This document shows positions 15,045 through 27,031 of a DNA stretch of 64,000 bases, piece by piece. Source of the stretch: Trametopsis cervina (lineage: Eukaryota; Basidiomycota; Agaricomycetes; Polyporales; Irpicaceae); contig MU278359.1 in NCBI GenBank assembly GCA_022385755.1, positions 811,859 to 875,858 of the forward strand, written 5' to 3'. Position numbers and translations under genes: made by a program. The notes under the pieces were generated by a model, which saw only the letters and a list, made by a program, of their open reading frames with translations, was not told the DNA's origin and searched no databases. Each line of letters opens with the position of its first letter. Within the stretch, counting starts at the first letter, position 1.

Positions 15045-15630
15045 GCAGTTTGGGTTGTTGCTGCGTATATTACGTTCATATCTCTAACGGGTCTTCTATA
15101 CCTTCTGTACTATTTCTGTTATTTGTCGGATGTATTGGTTTAGAGTACTATCAAAACAATCGTTATATTACTCGAGGAACGGGTTTTTTCGGTTTCCAGT
15201 GAGGAATACCACGTCTGTCAGGTGAAATGATTTTGAACTCAGACAGCCACAATGGACGCCACACGGCGCTTGGCAGAATATCATCGTGGCCGTGCCGCAA
15301 CCTTGCCTGTGTTCTTACCGCCTCTTCCGTCGCGTTTACTCTACCTGAACAACTTCGGAAGTTCTCTGTTTCTTTCCGCTAATACTTTACAAGACCACAA
15401 GACCATCTTCAAAGTACCCGGTGCAATCAAATCAAGAACTGTACGGTTGTGTATAGCAATTCGCTGAAACCAATAAGCGTGGCTGATCTTCTGCAGATTG
15501 TCACCATTTATTCTGGAGGGGACTGTGCATCCGTCGTATGACCGTAGTCCCGTGTTACATATCACCAAGATTGTTGAAGTCTGGTAGTGCACTTGGCATC
15601 GCGTAGTCTGCACCTACAAATCCAGGAACT
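15045..15630. other. Intergenic, between OPT gene and coiled-coil protein gene
   Basis: 586 bases holding the OPT 3' flank and the 5' region of the next gene on the same strand. Short open frames only. A short 5' exon of the downstream gene could lie here, but I cannot support one. Confidence 0.5.
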
Positions 15631-18600
15631 ATGTCGACGGTCCCATCCACAGCGTTTACCGGATTCCAATTCAGTGTCATCGGTAAGCCGCCATCCCTTC
15701 TGCAGAGGATGGCGGCTCCTGCTGCTCTGCCCACTGGTGACTACTCGTCATCACCCTCGCCGCCGGCGGAAGCACATTCACAAGCCCGGTCCTCAGGGGC
15801 TGCGAAGCCCCTAAACAGACCTTCGCTGCTAGAGCAACTCACAGGCGAGCCCAGAGGAGCAGATAAAGCTAATTTCGCTGCTAAAGAGTCTCACAAAGTC
15901 CCACGTGGTGACGCTCCTGTATCTGACATCTTCAGCATCTCTCTTTCCGCCCCAGCTACAACAGACGGGAAAGCTGGCACCTCGTCTCAAACACCGCAAA
16001 CGATTCCTTCTATGAGCTCCTTTTGCTTGACACCTCCGCAGAATCCGCCTGTATCATCGCTATCTCCCTTTGTGTCTCAGCCGTCATTGACACGAACCGA
16101 CCCCTCAGCCATGAATCCTGCTGCTGACTCTCCCACCGCCCAGCCTCCGCAAGCCACTGCCACTCGTGCCTCCGCTTCTCCTACCCCTGCACTTCCTCTT
16201 ACGGCAATCGCAAACTCGACCTCATCCTTCACTACGACGGACCTGTATCGACATATCGCTGAATTGAGCGACGAGCGTCTCGAGTTACAAGAAGCTCGCT
16301 TCGCGCGACAGCGCGTACAGGATGAACACAGGGAGTATCTACGTCGCCACGAGGAAGCCCAGCGTTCATCCGAGCGGGAGAAGGAGCAGATAGCTGTCTT
16401 AGTCACCGCCGTCCAAGAGGCATTCGATAAAACGGAGAAGGTGCGTGAAAGACAAGAGAGAAGATGGACAGAAGACAATATGAGGCTACAAAGGCTTGTC
16501 AAAGCAAAAGAGGAAGAGGAAGAGAGGCGCAAGAACGAGTTGCAGTCTCAACAAGAGGCTGAGGCGGCCGAAGCGAGGGCGCATACAGAAGCCGCACGGA
16601 AAGCAAAGGCTGCAGCCGAGCAGGCCGAGGCTAGGGCAAAGGCCGCCGTCGAGCAAGCGAAGGCTAAGGCAGCTGAGGAAAAGGCGAAAGTTGAAGCTGC
16701 GGTGAAAGAGCAGGCCAAGATAGAGAAGGAGAGGCAAGCACGCTTGCTGGAAGAAGCTAAATTAAAAGAGGCAGAAGCAAGGGCGCACGCCGAATCCGAA
16801 AGGGCCCGCCTTGCCGCTGCAGAGAAGGCCCGCGCTGAAGCTCAAGCAGCCGCGGCGGAGAAAGCCCGCCTCGACGCGGAAAGGGCGCAAGCTGAAGAGA
16901 ACCGACGTTTGGAAGCAGCGCTGAAGGCTGAAGCAGAAGCGAAAGCGAAAAGGCGCGCAGCGATCTTAGCAGAGCAGGCCAGGGTCAAAGCAGAAGCAGA
17001 AGCAAAGGCTTCAGCCGTTGCGATCGCGGAGGTGGAAGCCTTCGCCCTGTTATTGAAGAAGAAAGATCCTCAGGCGATTGCGCAATTTCATGCTTTACAG
17101 CAAAATACCTCGAACGACCCTAGTGCTCAGCGCCCCGCCGAACCAACTGCACGCATTCCATCCGTTAACCCTCTGTCATCTTCGGCACAGGTCAACCGCT
17201 CAAATGGCACAAAAAGTGCTGTTAACAATCCTATCGTGGTCACAGAAAAGACTGAGATTGTCGCTCAGTTGCAGGACCAAGCCCCAGTTGCGTCAGCCAC
17301 CGTGCTCAAGGAGACCAATATGGAGGCAGATAGACACATCACCATCCCAGCACCATCTCCTCCATACTCTGTTATGCGCGCCCCTTCGCAGGTGCAAGCG
17401 GTCCATCCGAGAGAAGGCTCACCCAACGTGACACGCAGTCCACACCTGCTACAGCAGGAACTCCATACGAGATTCTTGGAGAATATGGACGAAGTAAAGC
17501 CGTCGACAGCCCCATCCCCCAAACCGCGTGCTCCACTGTCCATCTCGCCTTCACAATCTCAAGCAAACGGAGTCGCTCCTTCACCGCCCGTCAAGATCAT
17601 CCGCTCCATATGGCCTCCAACTCCTCCTGTTCCCGTTTCAGCACCCGAAGGCAAGCAGGGCAGTTCCGATCCCGGCCCTCATTTTGCCTCGCCAGGGACT
17701 GCGCATATACAACCCAAGGTAGCCAGTGCCCTTGCGTCCTCACCTGTTGCGCCGTCTCAAACGAAGAAGTCGGTTTCTACGATCAAGGCAGAGCCTGTAG
17801 AGTCTTCTGTGACGCCTATGACATCGCAGCCACCCGCGTCGCAGCATCCCCTCAAATCTGACCCTACACCATCGGTTGCAACCCTGCCGCCCAAACCTAA
17901 TGTTCCCATACCACCACCGAAGCCTCAACGAACGCATACCACTGGCATTACCCGCACGCCCGCGTTGTCTGCGTCCAATACACAAAGTGGCAGTAGGCCG
18001 GTTCAGAAAGCTATTGTTAACCATCAAGCACCACCCAGCTCGCAACAGCTCCTCCCTGCTCCATCCAGCACTCAACACAGACGAACTAATGACTTGCCTG
18101 GTGTGGACACCCGCATGTCGCAATTGCACTGGCCCACGGATAAGGACGAAGACGAGGCTTGGGTCACTACACCAAGGGAGGTTTTTGAACGCTCAGACCA
18201 GGTACATCGTAGTCCAACTCCGGAGCGACGATACGACCGTTACTCGCCGCCCCCGGAAAACCAAGGGTCTCGTGACCTATACCATCGCCCAGAACCTTCA
18301 TATCTTCCTCTAGGTAGAAAACGAATGCGCGAGGACGACCAAGATAGATCAGTAGTCAGGCGGCCCCGATACAGCGATACTGGTTGCCGTAGCGTGAGCC
18401 CGCATCGCCAAAGACGCGCCCCTCCACCTGATGTCAGAAGAGATCGAGCATACACGCCACCGTTGCCCATACGTCCCAGTCCGCCGTCCTACGTTGCTCG
18501 ATCGCCCTCGTTGACTTTGCGCTACTTGCCGAGTCCCAATTCTCCCCCTCCCTCCAATCCCCCGCGACTGCCTTCACCTCGCGCAGTGAGGCGATCTCCC

Positions 18601-19068
18601 GATTGGGATGCACCACGCGTTCCTACCCGAGCACCTCAATTGTCTCCACGCCAGCCGATAGAAGATAGCTATAATCAGACCTTCGCTGATCGGACCCATC
18701 CGTCACCCTATAGCACGCAGACTGAAGAGACTCGCAGGCCAGCCACAGGGAAACGAGGAACGCAAGTTCGAGGCAATCAATCACCCGTTCGTCGGTATGA
18801 TGCTCCTTCAGTTGTAGGCGAGCATAACCGAGACGGTGGTCGAGGCCACGATCTATTATCACGGATGAGCGACAGACGCCCTCCCGCGAACGAATCCGAC
18901 CCGGTACCTACGGAGTATACATCCTCTCGACGTGGTAATGGTAGGGGGCCAAGGGGGAAGAACGCACCTTCCTCAAGAGGGGGCCGAGGGAGCTCAAACC
19001 GTACGCTTTCCGATAGGCTCCAAGGAGGAACTGGCAACATGGACCTTCAGTCACGTATTCGCCTTTAA
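15631..19068 (+). CDS. Large coiled-coil, proline-rich and RS/RGG-rich protein, 1145 residues, function unknown
   Basis: A single uninterrupted exon, unusual in this window where most genes have many introns. Residues 1-200 are Ser/Pro/Ala-rich. Residues about 205-490 form one long charged helix: a Glu/Arg coiled coil (HIAELSDERLELQEARFARQ) passing into an Ala-Lys-Glu-rich TolA-like repeat (AEAKAKRRAAILAEQARVKA). Residues 520-830 are Pro/Ser/Thr-rich and probably disordered. From about 850 there is an Arg-Ser/Ser-Pro domain (VHRSPTPERRYDRYSPPPE, a basic GRKRMRED patch that could be a nuclear signal), and the end is RGG-like (RRGNGRGPRGKNAPSSRGGR). RS and RGG regions are typical of nuclear RNA-binding or splicing-associated proteins, so a nuclear RNA-related role is a guess. 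No catalytic domain was seen. Confidence 0.8.
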   Translation: MSTVPSTAFTGFQFSVIGKPPSLLQRMAAPAALPTGDYSSSPSPPAEAHSQARSSGAAKPLNRPSLLEQLTGEPRGADKANFAAKESHKVPRGDAPVSDIFSISLSAPATTDGKAGTSSQTPQTIPSMSSFCLTPPQNPPVSSLSPFVSQPSLTRTDPSAMNPAADSPTAQPPQATATRASASPTPALPLTAIANSTSSFTTTDLYRHIAELSDERLELQEARFARQRVQDEHREYLRRHEEAQRSSEREKEQIAVLVTAVQEAFDKTEKVRERQERRWTEDNMRLQRLVKAKEEEEERRKNELQSQQEAEAAEARAHTEAARKAKAAAEQAEARAKAAVEQAKAKAAEEKAKVEAAVKEQAKIEKERQARLLEEAKLKEAEARAHAESERARLAAAEKARAEAQAAAAEKARLDAERAQAEENRRLEAALKAEAEAKAKRRAAILAEQARVKAEAEAKASAVAIAEVEAFALLLKKKDPQAIAQFHALQQNTSNDPSAQRPAEPTARIPSVNPLSSSAQVNRSNGTKSAVNNPIVVTEKTEIVAQLQDQAPVASATVLKETNMEADRHITIPAPSPPYSVMRAPSQVQAVHPREGSPNVTRSPHLLQQELHTRFLENMDEVKPSTAPSPKPRAPLSISPSQSQANGVAPSPPVKIIRSIWPPTPPVPVSAPEGKQGSSDPGPHFASPGTAHIQPKVASALASSPVAPSQTKKSVSTIKAEPVESSVTPMTSQPPASQHPLKSDPTPSVATLPPKPNVPIPPPKPQRTHTTGITRTPALSASNTQSGSRPVQKAIVNHQAPPSSQQLLPAPSSTQHRRTNDLPGVDTRMSQLHWPTDKDEDEAWVTTPREVFERSDQVHRSPTPERRYDRYSPPPENQGSRDLYHRPEPSYLPLGRKRMREDDQDRSVVRRPRYSDTGCRSVSPHRQRRAPPPDVRRDRAYTPPLPIRPSPPSYVARSPSLTLRYLPSPNSPPPSNPPRLPSPRAVRRSPDWDAPRVPTRAPQLSPRQPIEDSYNQTFADRTHPSPYSTQTEETRRPATGKRGTQVRGNQSPVRRYDAPSVVGEHNRDGGRGHDLLSRMSDRRPPANESDPVPTEYTSSRRGNGRGPRGKNAPSSRGGRGSSNRTLSDRLQGGTGNMDLQSRIRL

Positions 19069-19097
19069 GGCCATACGCGTTGTGCCTCCCAGGTTAC

Positions 19098-19103
19098 AAT
19101 AAA
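19098..19103 (+). terminator. AATAAA polyadenylation-like signal
   Basis: AATAAA 30 bases after the TAA of the 1145-residue protein, in an AT-rich patch between this gene and the convergent hob3 gene. The position fits a poly(A) signal. Confidence 0.4.
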
Positions 19104-19308
19104 GTACTGTAATCAACCACCTTATTAAACCTTCAACTTCGTGTTAGGTATTTTCTTTACGTCCTCCGGAGGCTTAGCTTGTCTTTACCATGTTAGGACA
19201 TCGCATGAGCGAGGCAAACACCTAAGATAGAGCGGGGTAATAACCATCGTACATGCCGCGCTGCTATAATACAATCCAAGATCGTTCCTCTGAAAATACA
19301 GATCATCC

Positions 19309-20590
19309 TTAACTGGCACCGCAGATAGACAGCTCCCTCATTTCCTGTAACACACCCTCAACCTATCGAACGTAAGCACAATAATATCTGACGGGGCTAT
19401 TCGGCACACCAACCTGTGCATCCAATTGGCCCGCAGCATAATCATCCCGAACGCTATCAGCGAAATACCTGATCAAATAATTTAGCTACACAGAGAATGC
19501 GCGAATAGCAGGCGTCACGCACCTCTGCACACCGCTGAGCTTGTCATATCCCTCTTCTGCGAATTTGCACTGCATTCTGATCATGGCTTCGAAACTCGGA
19601 TCAAAGAATGGCACTCGGAGGTCGAGCAGCTGAGGAAGCTCAGTGATTAGCTGCTCATTCATATAGTCAAAGACTTCTTTGGCTTCGTCGTGTTCTTGTT
19701 GTGCCTGAAGCTCACGCGTGAGTCAACCGAATAGTGATTTGGCTTCCATAAGTACCTTAGGGAGCTTGGTTGGGTCTTCGCTAGGTTTGTTTATGAGCTT
19801 GTTCAGCCGGCTCCTCGCGGCATCGTAGTCCAGAAGCTAAAGATGAAGAAGTTGAGCAGTGAAAGCTCGATATGTGCGCATACTCGCACACCTTCTTATT
19901 GCGCTTTGCGATCTGTTCGTTGATGACAGGGAAATAAGCATTCATCTTGCCGAGCGGTTCCATGATAGTGGTGCGGTACGGGGCTTCCTGGCAATATATC
20001 GGGGTCGGCTTCAGCTATTGACAACAAGTCATCGCAACGCACCATTTCTCGTGAAATTCCAGTATCCAACTCTTCCACCGCCCTCTTGTACGCATGCGCA
20101 GCCATAGCACTTTCGGATGTCTTGTCCGCTGCACCGTAGAAGACGTCGATCGTATCAGCCAAGCGAGCTTGCGCAGCGGTCATCGCTTGAGATAGATACC
20201 GCTTCAGAATGGTATAATAGGGCATTTGAAATGGTTTACATACCTCGCATAGCGTCCATGTAGCCCTTGCTGTCTTTCTGTAGCGCTTGGCATTCCTTCT
20301 CATAACTGTGCGCTAGGTTCAGCTCCACACGCTATTTGCGCGCGACAGATGTGCGTACGTTTTGTATCTGGCTTCTTCATCTGCAAACTCCCTGTCCACT
20401 GTACGCTCTATTTGACCAGTCTTTTGCAGGAGCTAGCGTGGAGGTATGAGATCGTGAGATAAACTGTAGTCACGAGTATGCATTACCGTAGTCCCTGCGC
20501 GGTTCACAGACTTCTTGAATCTATGCAGTAGTCATATATCATCGCAACATATGTGAATCTTCTGTATTGTGCTCACCCTGCCCAACTCAT
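19309..20590 (-). CDS. hob3: BAR-domain protein Hob3/Rvs161
   Basis: N-BAR amphiphysin-like protein that senses or bends membrane during endocytosis and helps actin and septation control. Exon 1 (20590-20577) plus exon 2 (20520-20487) encode MSWAGFKKSVNRAGTT. The next exon gives LLQKTGQIERTVDREFADEEARYK, separated here as LLQKTGQIERTV and DREFADEEARYK. Later exons give AMTAAQARLADTIDVFYGAA, EPLGKMNAYFPVINEQIAKR and QQEHDEAKEVFDYMNEQL. The last exons give YFADSVRDDYAAGQLDAQ and VEGVLQEMRELSICGAS with a TAA at 19309. The protein is only a BAR domain with no SH3, which is the Rvs161/Hob3 form and not Rvs167. An apparent in-frame TGA near 19732 lies inside an intron (donor after KLPK, acceptor before AQQEHDEA), so the gene is intact. 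About seven introns. Confidence 0.92.
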
Positions 20591-22671
20591 GCTAGTGGAT
20601 TTGTGGAGAAACGAGGTGGCTGCTACCCAAGGCTCTGAGCCGGTGCCGCACATACTTACTCGGCATCTACCGGGAGCCCAATAAGGCAAATAATAATGAC
20701 CTTACAATAAGTTCGCCAATGAACACTGCCGTTACACCGTGTCGTCTTCATCTCAATACACTCCTATATCGAGCTCTTCCCGGTAGCCCTTGGCGAGGAT
20801 GTTATGACTAGATTCTAGATGCGAGGCCGCTACCAACACTTTGTTCGGTCAGGAAGACAGCCGTGTCAATAATATGAACTGACACAGGTATGCATGTATC
20901 CATTCACTTAATTTCTGGGTCGTGAAAGTAGAGATATACAGGAGTTCACCTCCTACTTAAATTTACTTATAGGCTGACTGGGCGTAGGCAACACCACTCT
21001 TCCGCGCTGAACCGAAGGTCATTGACCCAAAGGAGCGATGTGGAATACCTCCTGAAACTTAACAGCCGGCTGAATGGTTAGAACGCAGACTGAACATTGG
21101 TGCTCAAACCTCTGCGCAATAGGAATCAAAGTCTGAAATGCAATATCCTTATCCGATTCAAACACAGACCGGCGGTGAGATACAGCAATTCTAATCATTA
21201 CACTGCGTGTGTCTCTTGCCGATCAGAGGCCAATTACGATGCGGGAAGTTTCAGCAAAATTCCCCGCAGGCCACCAGCATACCTTGCCGCCTCCGGAAGA
21301 ACGGCCGTTTTCTATTCGCTTGGCTGGTGTTTATCTGGAAACGTTCTTTATACGGTAGCATGGTCTAGATCAAAATCAAACTCGCTATGATCGTTTGGCC
21401 GGCTATGAAGATTGTGGTCTCATTCGCGTCGCTGTGCCTAATGTGACTAGCGCATTTGTGGCCAATCATACAACGGGATTGTGTGAGAATGGCGACTACG
21501 CACAGTACATCTTGCTTACCTACAATTGCCAAAATGTGTTACTCTCAAGCCGAGCAGTTGAAAACTAAAACTTTGATAAGTGACATGCGCGACGAGTGCG
21601 ATGCAGCGATGTTCCAGTAGAAGACGAGTTTTCTCAACAGATTCCGTGCTACCAGGCCGTCGGCAGTCTGGGGATTATGGGAGCGTGTACAGTAGTGCCG
21701 TCAGCGTGCTCTGATCCCCAGGTCACAGCAGTCGCGTGCTTCAAAAGGTATCAGTGGGCAGAAGTTGCAGCTTTTATTAACACAAAAAACCAGAGCAAGG
21801 AAAGAAGGGTTTAATTGTAACACAGGGATGAAAACCTGGGCAGATGTGTGCGCTGGTACAACTTCTTGTGTGTAGGCGCGTGGCTTAGAGTTAGGCGCGC
21901 GAGCTGTCAAGTCGTGGTAGCACGGAGTCAGGTAATAATGACTGACAATTTACAGGAGGATGGAGAGACAAATAGATCTCGTGGACACCTCGTGGTTTCT
22001 CCGAACAGATTGTGGGTTTGTACACGAGCCCAAGCTGTGAGGAAGACTGCCGCACGTATCGCTCATGCCCATCTATCATAGTGCGAATTTCATAGGGCGA
22101 GATGCACGTGCATGTCCGTCAGATCAGAGTGGTTCCCTGCGTTGCATGGATAGGGTTCTTGCAGCAGCCAGGCAACCGTGAGGAAAACACAGTAGTATCG
22201 TGCTTGGCCGGATGGTTTATTGAGTTGAACAGCACACCAGCTTGACATCTCTTGGTATCCGTTACCGCCACGTCGACGGATCTCATTTTCATTTGAAGTT
22301 TGCAGCAGACCAGTAGTCCGTTAAGCTATCCAAGCCATCGAGGGTGCTCGAGTCGAGAGGCATAACAACGGGTCAATGGGCGTCTGATCTCGATGCGTTT
22401 CAGATCCACGTGGCCTCCCTTATGCTCGATGTGGCAAACGGCGTGACAGCAGGTGACATGTCCGTCACTCGAAACTAGTGGACGACCGTCCTCTCTCTAC
22501 CAGAACATGGCCTTGTTCTCTGCTTCGTCGTCGACCACGACCTGACGGCTCTTCCGACATCGTTGGAAAGACTCCTACTGTTATCTACAAGTGACCGTCT
22601 ACCTGCTCTACTCACAGTCGCGGCTCCAGCGTCCTACGGCGACCTCTACTTTGCCAGGCGAGTAGCCCTCG
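20591..22671. other. Intergenic region between hob3 and the 1228-residue protein gene
   Basis: About 2.1 kb upstream of both divergent genes. Only short open frames are seen; none is recognised and no repeat or RNA gene was noticed. The right part (from about 22450) is probably the 5' leader and promoter of the downstream gene. Confidence 0.55.
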
Positions 22672-25600
22672 ATGTTTATATCAAAACGCGAGAGACCCCC
22701 GGACAAATCAATTGCGAACAAATTTTCCGCAACAGCCTACCAGCGTACCAGTATTCCTCCTATCAGTGTTGTCCCCCTAGGACTCAACAGTACCTCTGCA
22801 CAACGACGAGCTCCTCTTGCACCGCTTGATCCTCAACTTGCCTCTCAATCCGCCCTTGACGACCAAATGCCCTCATCTACGACGAGCCCTGCCTCTCATG
22901 TTGATCAATCTCAGCTGCTGGACTCATCTCGCGATGGAGATGCAGCCCGTGCTGCCATAGGTCGCCAGATCGTCGCTCGGCCTCATGAAGAGGACGCGGA
23001 TTCCAGTTCTCAGACTGCAAGGAGGCGCTCGCTTTCTGGCCAGTACGTCCGGTCGCTCAATGAACTGGTTATGTCGGTTGATATTGACCGATTCTTCTGA
23101 TATCTAGCACCAGCTCAGTCAGATCGTTGCCTTATCCTCCTCCCCGCACAGCCCAACGTCGACCCAGCAATACGCCATCAAATTCCTCGTCCTCTAGTCG
23201 TCGCCCGTCAATCCCGGGCCATCAACATTCCTCACAAAACGTTCCTCCGACAGTGCCAAGCCCTCCTTTGCAAGCTGCTACCTCAATTGTAGACTCCTTC
23301 TATGCGCACGATGATTTATATTCTGGGCTGTCGACATTCACATTTGGGGCCGTCAGGACTAGTCCATCTCAAGCAATGGACACTTCTGACATGATCAGTC
23401 CTCTCTCCCGCGTTTCTGGCAGTGGCAGCGCAGATCGGACGCCACGCCCATCCATCTCGGCCGCCTCCGGTGGCAGGCGAAAGTCGCACTCTAACAAAGT
23501 GAGCGATCCTGCTGAAGGTGACGACGAATATGAGGACGAAGATGATGATGTAAGAGGGAAAAGTCGTTCGAAGATGCGGGCCATCGACGACGGTACACGG
23601 CGTCCGTCACTGCCTACGAATTCCTTAGTGCCAGCCCCATCGACTGTCCTAACGACGGCTTCTGCATCCCCCATTTCGTCGAACACGGAGAGTGGTGAAT
23701 CCCCAATAGATCTGTCCGGTCAGAGTCAGGAGAGCGAGCTTGAGTCTTCCGAGCCAGAGGGTGAGGAAACCGAGGCTGCAGAGTTCGATACGGACGTCGA
23801 GTTAGATCTCCCTCACGGCAACCATGGTAGGTCGATGGACCCGCCTGTGTCAGATGCTGCGTCCCAACGAACCTTCGGCGCCGGGAGTTTTGACCACTAC
23901 GGTTACTGGCAACCCACCAATGATGACGATGAACTTGCTGCACGAGAAGAAGACTACGAGGACGAAGAAGAAGAAGTTGGATCCATCTCCCCCGTCACTT
24001 TTAGGCATGAGGATGAAGAGGGATACGATGATGGCGATCGACCTCTCCCATCTTTGGCTGCGAATAGCTCTCGGAGAGGGAGCGTGCCATGGGAAACGCT
24101 CACTCCCCGTATTACGCCGACGGGTCGCGAACGGGAAGACAGTGTTGCGACGATTGGCCCACGAGGAAGTAAGAGCGTGGATGATTTGGCCGCAGCTAGT
24201 GTGGAAACTGTTCAACCTCAGGCTCGGAGGGATAGCCGGAATGTCGAGCTTCAACCGTCTTCGCCGCTACCAGGCAGTGGCCCAGCAGATACTGAATTTC
24301 AGTACGGACCGTATGACCTCAACTATATTCTATCTGGTGTCGAGTCTCGCAAATCGTGGTCTTCCGGTGCATCATCGTATGTTCAGCCTACAGCCCGTCG
24401 GGGCGAGGGTGATCTCAACTCTGCAATTGCTCCCTGGGACACGGAGCTATTTAGGAGCGGTAGACGGCCTAGCACTGTCACAGTTGGTAGCAGTGAAGAT
24501 GCTTTCACAAGGCACATACGAGCATTGGATCCCGATTACAACGAGAGAGAGGGACGATGGAGCTTCAAGAAGGAGTCCACGGATGGACGCGGTCCACATC
24601 GAATGCAGTTAGCCGCTTCCTCCACAAACCAGGCACCTGCCGGTCCCAGCTCGCACACTATGATGCCCCAGACGCAGGAGATGTGGAGACAAGAATTTGT
24701 TGGCAGATACAAAGTGGATCGTCTAAGACTACCAAGTATGTACAGTTTCGTTGGTTTTGGTGGGATCCTCGTGCTAATTTACTACCCACTAGCGGATGCT
24801 CGAGCACAAGACAAGGGGCCTCAGCAACGTTTGCACGTTCGCCACATCCCGGACCCGTATCTGCGAAGCGGGGTTCGCGGGGGGCCGCACGCTGTCATCC
24901 ATAAGCACTCGAAAGTCGTTGCCTTCTCCATTTTCAGGCACAACAATGTACTTCCTCCCCATGCCCGAAAGGATGCACGCACACCGTTTGACCGGAGCGG
25001 GGGAATTCTGCTTGCTAACAAGAGGGTTCAAGAAGCATATACCAGCACACATACCACAAGCAGGCTTAATTCTCACGGGCTACTCGCTGATTCTGATGCC
25101 AGAGGACTTGACGGTACTACTATCGTTGGTTCAACGGTCACAACTTCTCACCATAGCCGGCCCTCAACTCCGGGAAGCAGCGATACCAATGCTTTACCGT
25201 TCGCTTCCGGTGCTCTTCGTGCCAGTGCTTCTCCCCCACCCCCCAAAGAGAGTCTCGACGGCACTGTGGTCTCCACATCCTTCACTGCTATCTCGCTCGA
25301 AAGCGCAGGCAGCAGCAGCGACCATTCTGTGGCCTCTGTACCTGTATCTTCTCTCAAGACCCGTTCATCGACTCTATTCAGCCAGCCAGGACGTTCTAGT
25401 AGCTCCTCTCGTCGCAACTCTATCGATACAGACGACAGTGATTCACCTCCTCGCACTTCCCACGCCGAGGCTTTCGCGACCGTCGACTCAAGCTATTTTG
25501 AGCTCATGCGCGCCCGTACAACCCCTCGCCACACTGAGGAATCTCAATCCAGTTCTCGTTTGTCGGCTTTCCGCAAATTCTTTGGGCCTCAGAGAGGCCA

Positions 25601-26480
25601 TTCGTCGCACGGTACCAGTTCCCCATCTGCGCCACGCGAAGGAAACTACAATCCGCCATGGGTCGTTCTCGCTCCGCGGTCGAAGCAGGAGGAGTCGCAG
25701 CGCGTCATACAGAACCTCAATGAGTCCTTCCAAGACGTGGGTTTGCTGCCCGCCAATTCAAGGTCGGGTGGCAGGAACAAGAGCCACAAAGGCAAAGCCC
25801 GCTCTGACCAGCGAGATCGCCAGACTGGTTCCATTCTGGAGAAGGTGCCTAAAGACTCCTTGTACATGCTTTTGCCCTTGTGGCCTGGAGAGACAGATCC
25901 CGCGACCTCCAAGGTGCAAGTCGATCCCAGCTTGTACCAGCTTCGTGTTGAAGATAGGCAATACTTGCTTGTGTATTACGTTCCCTTCGAGGAGAAGGAT
26001 AAGGACAAGGCCGACCGTAATAAGAAACGATCAAGAGGCACCAAGATTCCTGGATCAAATCCCTCCGGCTCTATCGTCGACGTACCCCTATTCTTACTTC
26101 GCAGTTTCCGCGTCAACGCTCGTTTAGTTTCCTACGACGATCTGCGCGGGACAGGAGTGCGAGTGCCGTCATACGGCCTCACCATCACTGGCTCAATGGC
26201 AGACGGGATGCGATATCTCCCTTCACCTTCCATCCGAGAACAACGCCTTGACGAAGTCGTCATTTGCCATTGCACCAGCCGTAACTCGGGCATGAAGTTC
26301 GATCCGGACGGACTGTCCAAGCTGGGCCTGTGTATGCCTACGGATACGCCCTCCGCGATGCAGATTCCCGACTCCGTCATACCTGAGCCAGAAGAAGCTG
26401 TCCTGACTCCCATCGGACGCGCGGCAGTTGAAATGGCCTGGCTCGGATGCATGGCAGTTACCAGCTTTGGTACAGTTTAA
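22672..26480 (+). CDS. Large low-complexity protein with a conserved-looking C-terminal region, function unknown
   Basis: Three exons join in frame: start to 23042, 23108-24735 and 24793-26480. From the ATG at 22672 this is 1228 residues; an ATG at 22867 would give 1163 and cannot be excluded. The first half is Ser/Pro-rich with acidic runs (EGDDEYEDEDDDVRG, EEDYEDEEEEVGS) and is probably disordered. The middle holds a more ordered stretch (WRQEFVGRYKVDRLRLP, then HAVIHKHSKVVAFSIFR). The last 270 residues look folded: YMLLPLWPGETDP, QYLLVYYVPFEE, VPLFLLRSFRVNARLVSYDD, YGLTITGSMADGMRYLPSPS and GRAAVEMAWLGCMAVTSFGTV. I have a sense of similar long proteins in other polypores but know no named domain. 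The second intron (24736-24792) is 57 bases, stop-free and in frame, so its retention would keep the frame open. Confidence 0.8.
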
Positions 26481-27031
26481 GGATGAAGAATGACTCTGTT
26501 ATGATCTAATGTCCATTGTATCATGAGTTGGCCCCCACGCCGATTTCGTTACGCAGCGCTATACCCTTCATTTTGTATACAGTTGTTCTCTACATCTCAG
26601 TATATCTCAAGTCCTGTAGCTAGTTCCTTATCCTCGTTGGGATAGACTCTGCTTGTATTTCTCACTGGAATCTATAGTATTGTGCATACTACACCCTACA
26701 AATTCGAATGATGTATTATGATTGTGCTCCTAACTCGCCACGAATATTCGCAAGCAATAATTGACACCTTCGTATACGCTACGTCTGTGAGCCTGGCTTG
26801 ACCTTCTCCAGATTCGCTGGCTTGTCCTCGATTTTGGATGCATGTCTGGCATGAAGGGTCGTGCTGCGCCCTGAGAAGTGGCGAACGTCTTATCACGGTA
26901 CCAGAGTACTTGGCTGTGTCGTCCTCTTACACCAATAGCATGGATCTGACCCGATAGCTCTAGTCTAGCATATAGCATCGTTTAATTAGACAACAAGCCT
27001 CCTGCGTTCTCGACTGATCATTAGAAATCTC
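26481..27031. other. Convergent 3' flanks
   Basis: 551 bases between two genes that end toward each other. AT-rich, with no gene seen; it should hold both poly(A) sites. Confidence 0.6.

Noticed and set aside
19681..19800. Apparent in-frame stop in hob3
   Set aside because: A GTACTT...CTTCAG intron removes it and restores KLPK-AQQEHDEAKEVF, so the gene is not a pseudogene.
24796..26127. 443-codon plus-strand frame overlapping the 1228-residue protein
   Set aside because: The other frame is open for over 1100 codons, joins cleanly across introns and holds the folded-looking C-terminus; the overlapping frame is a shadow of codon bias.
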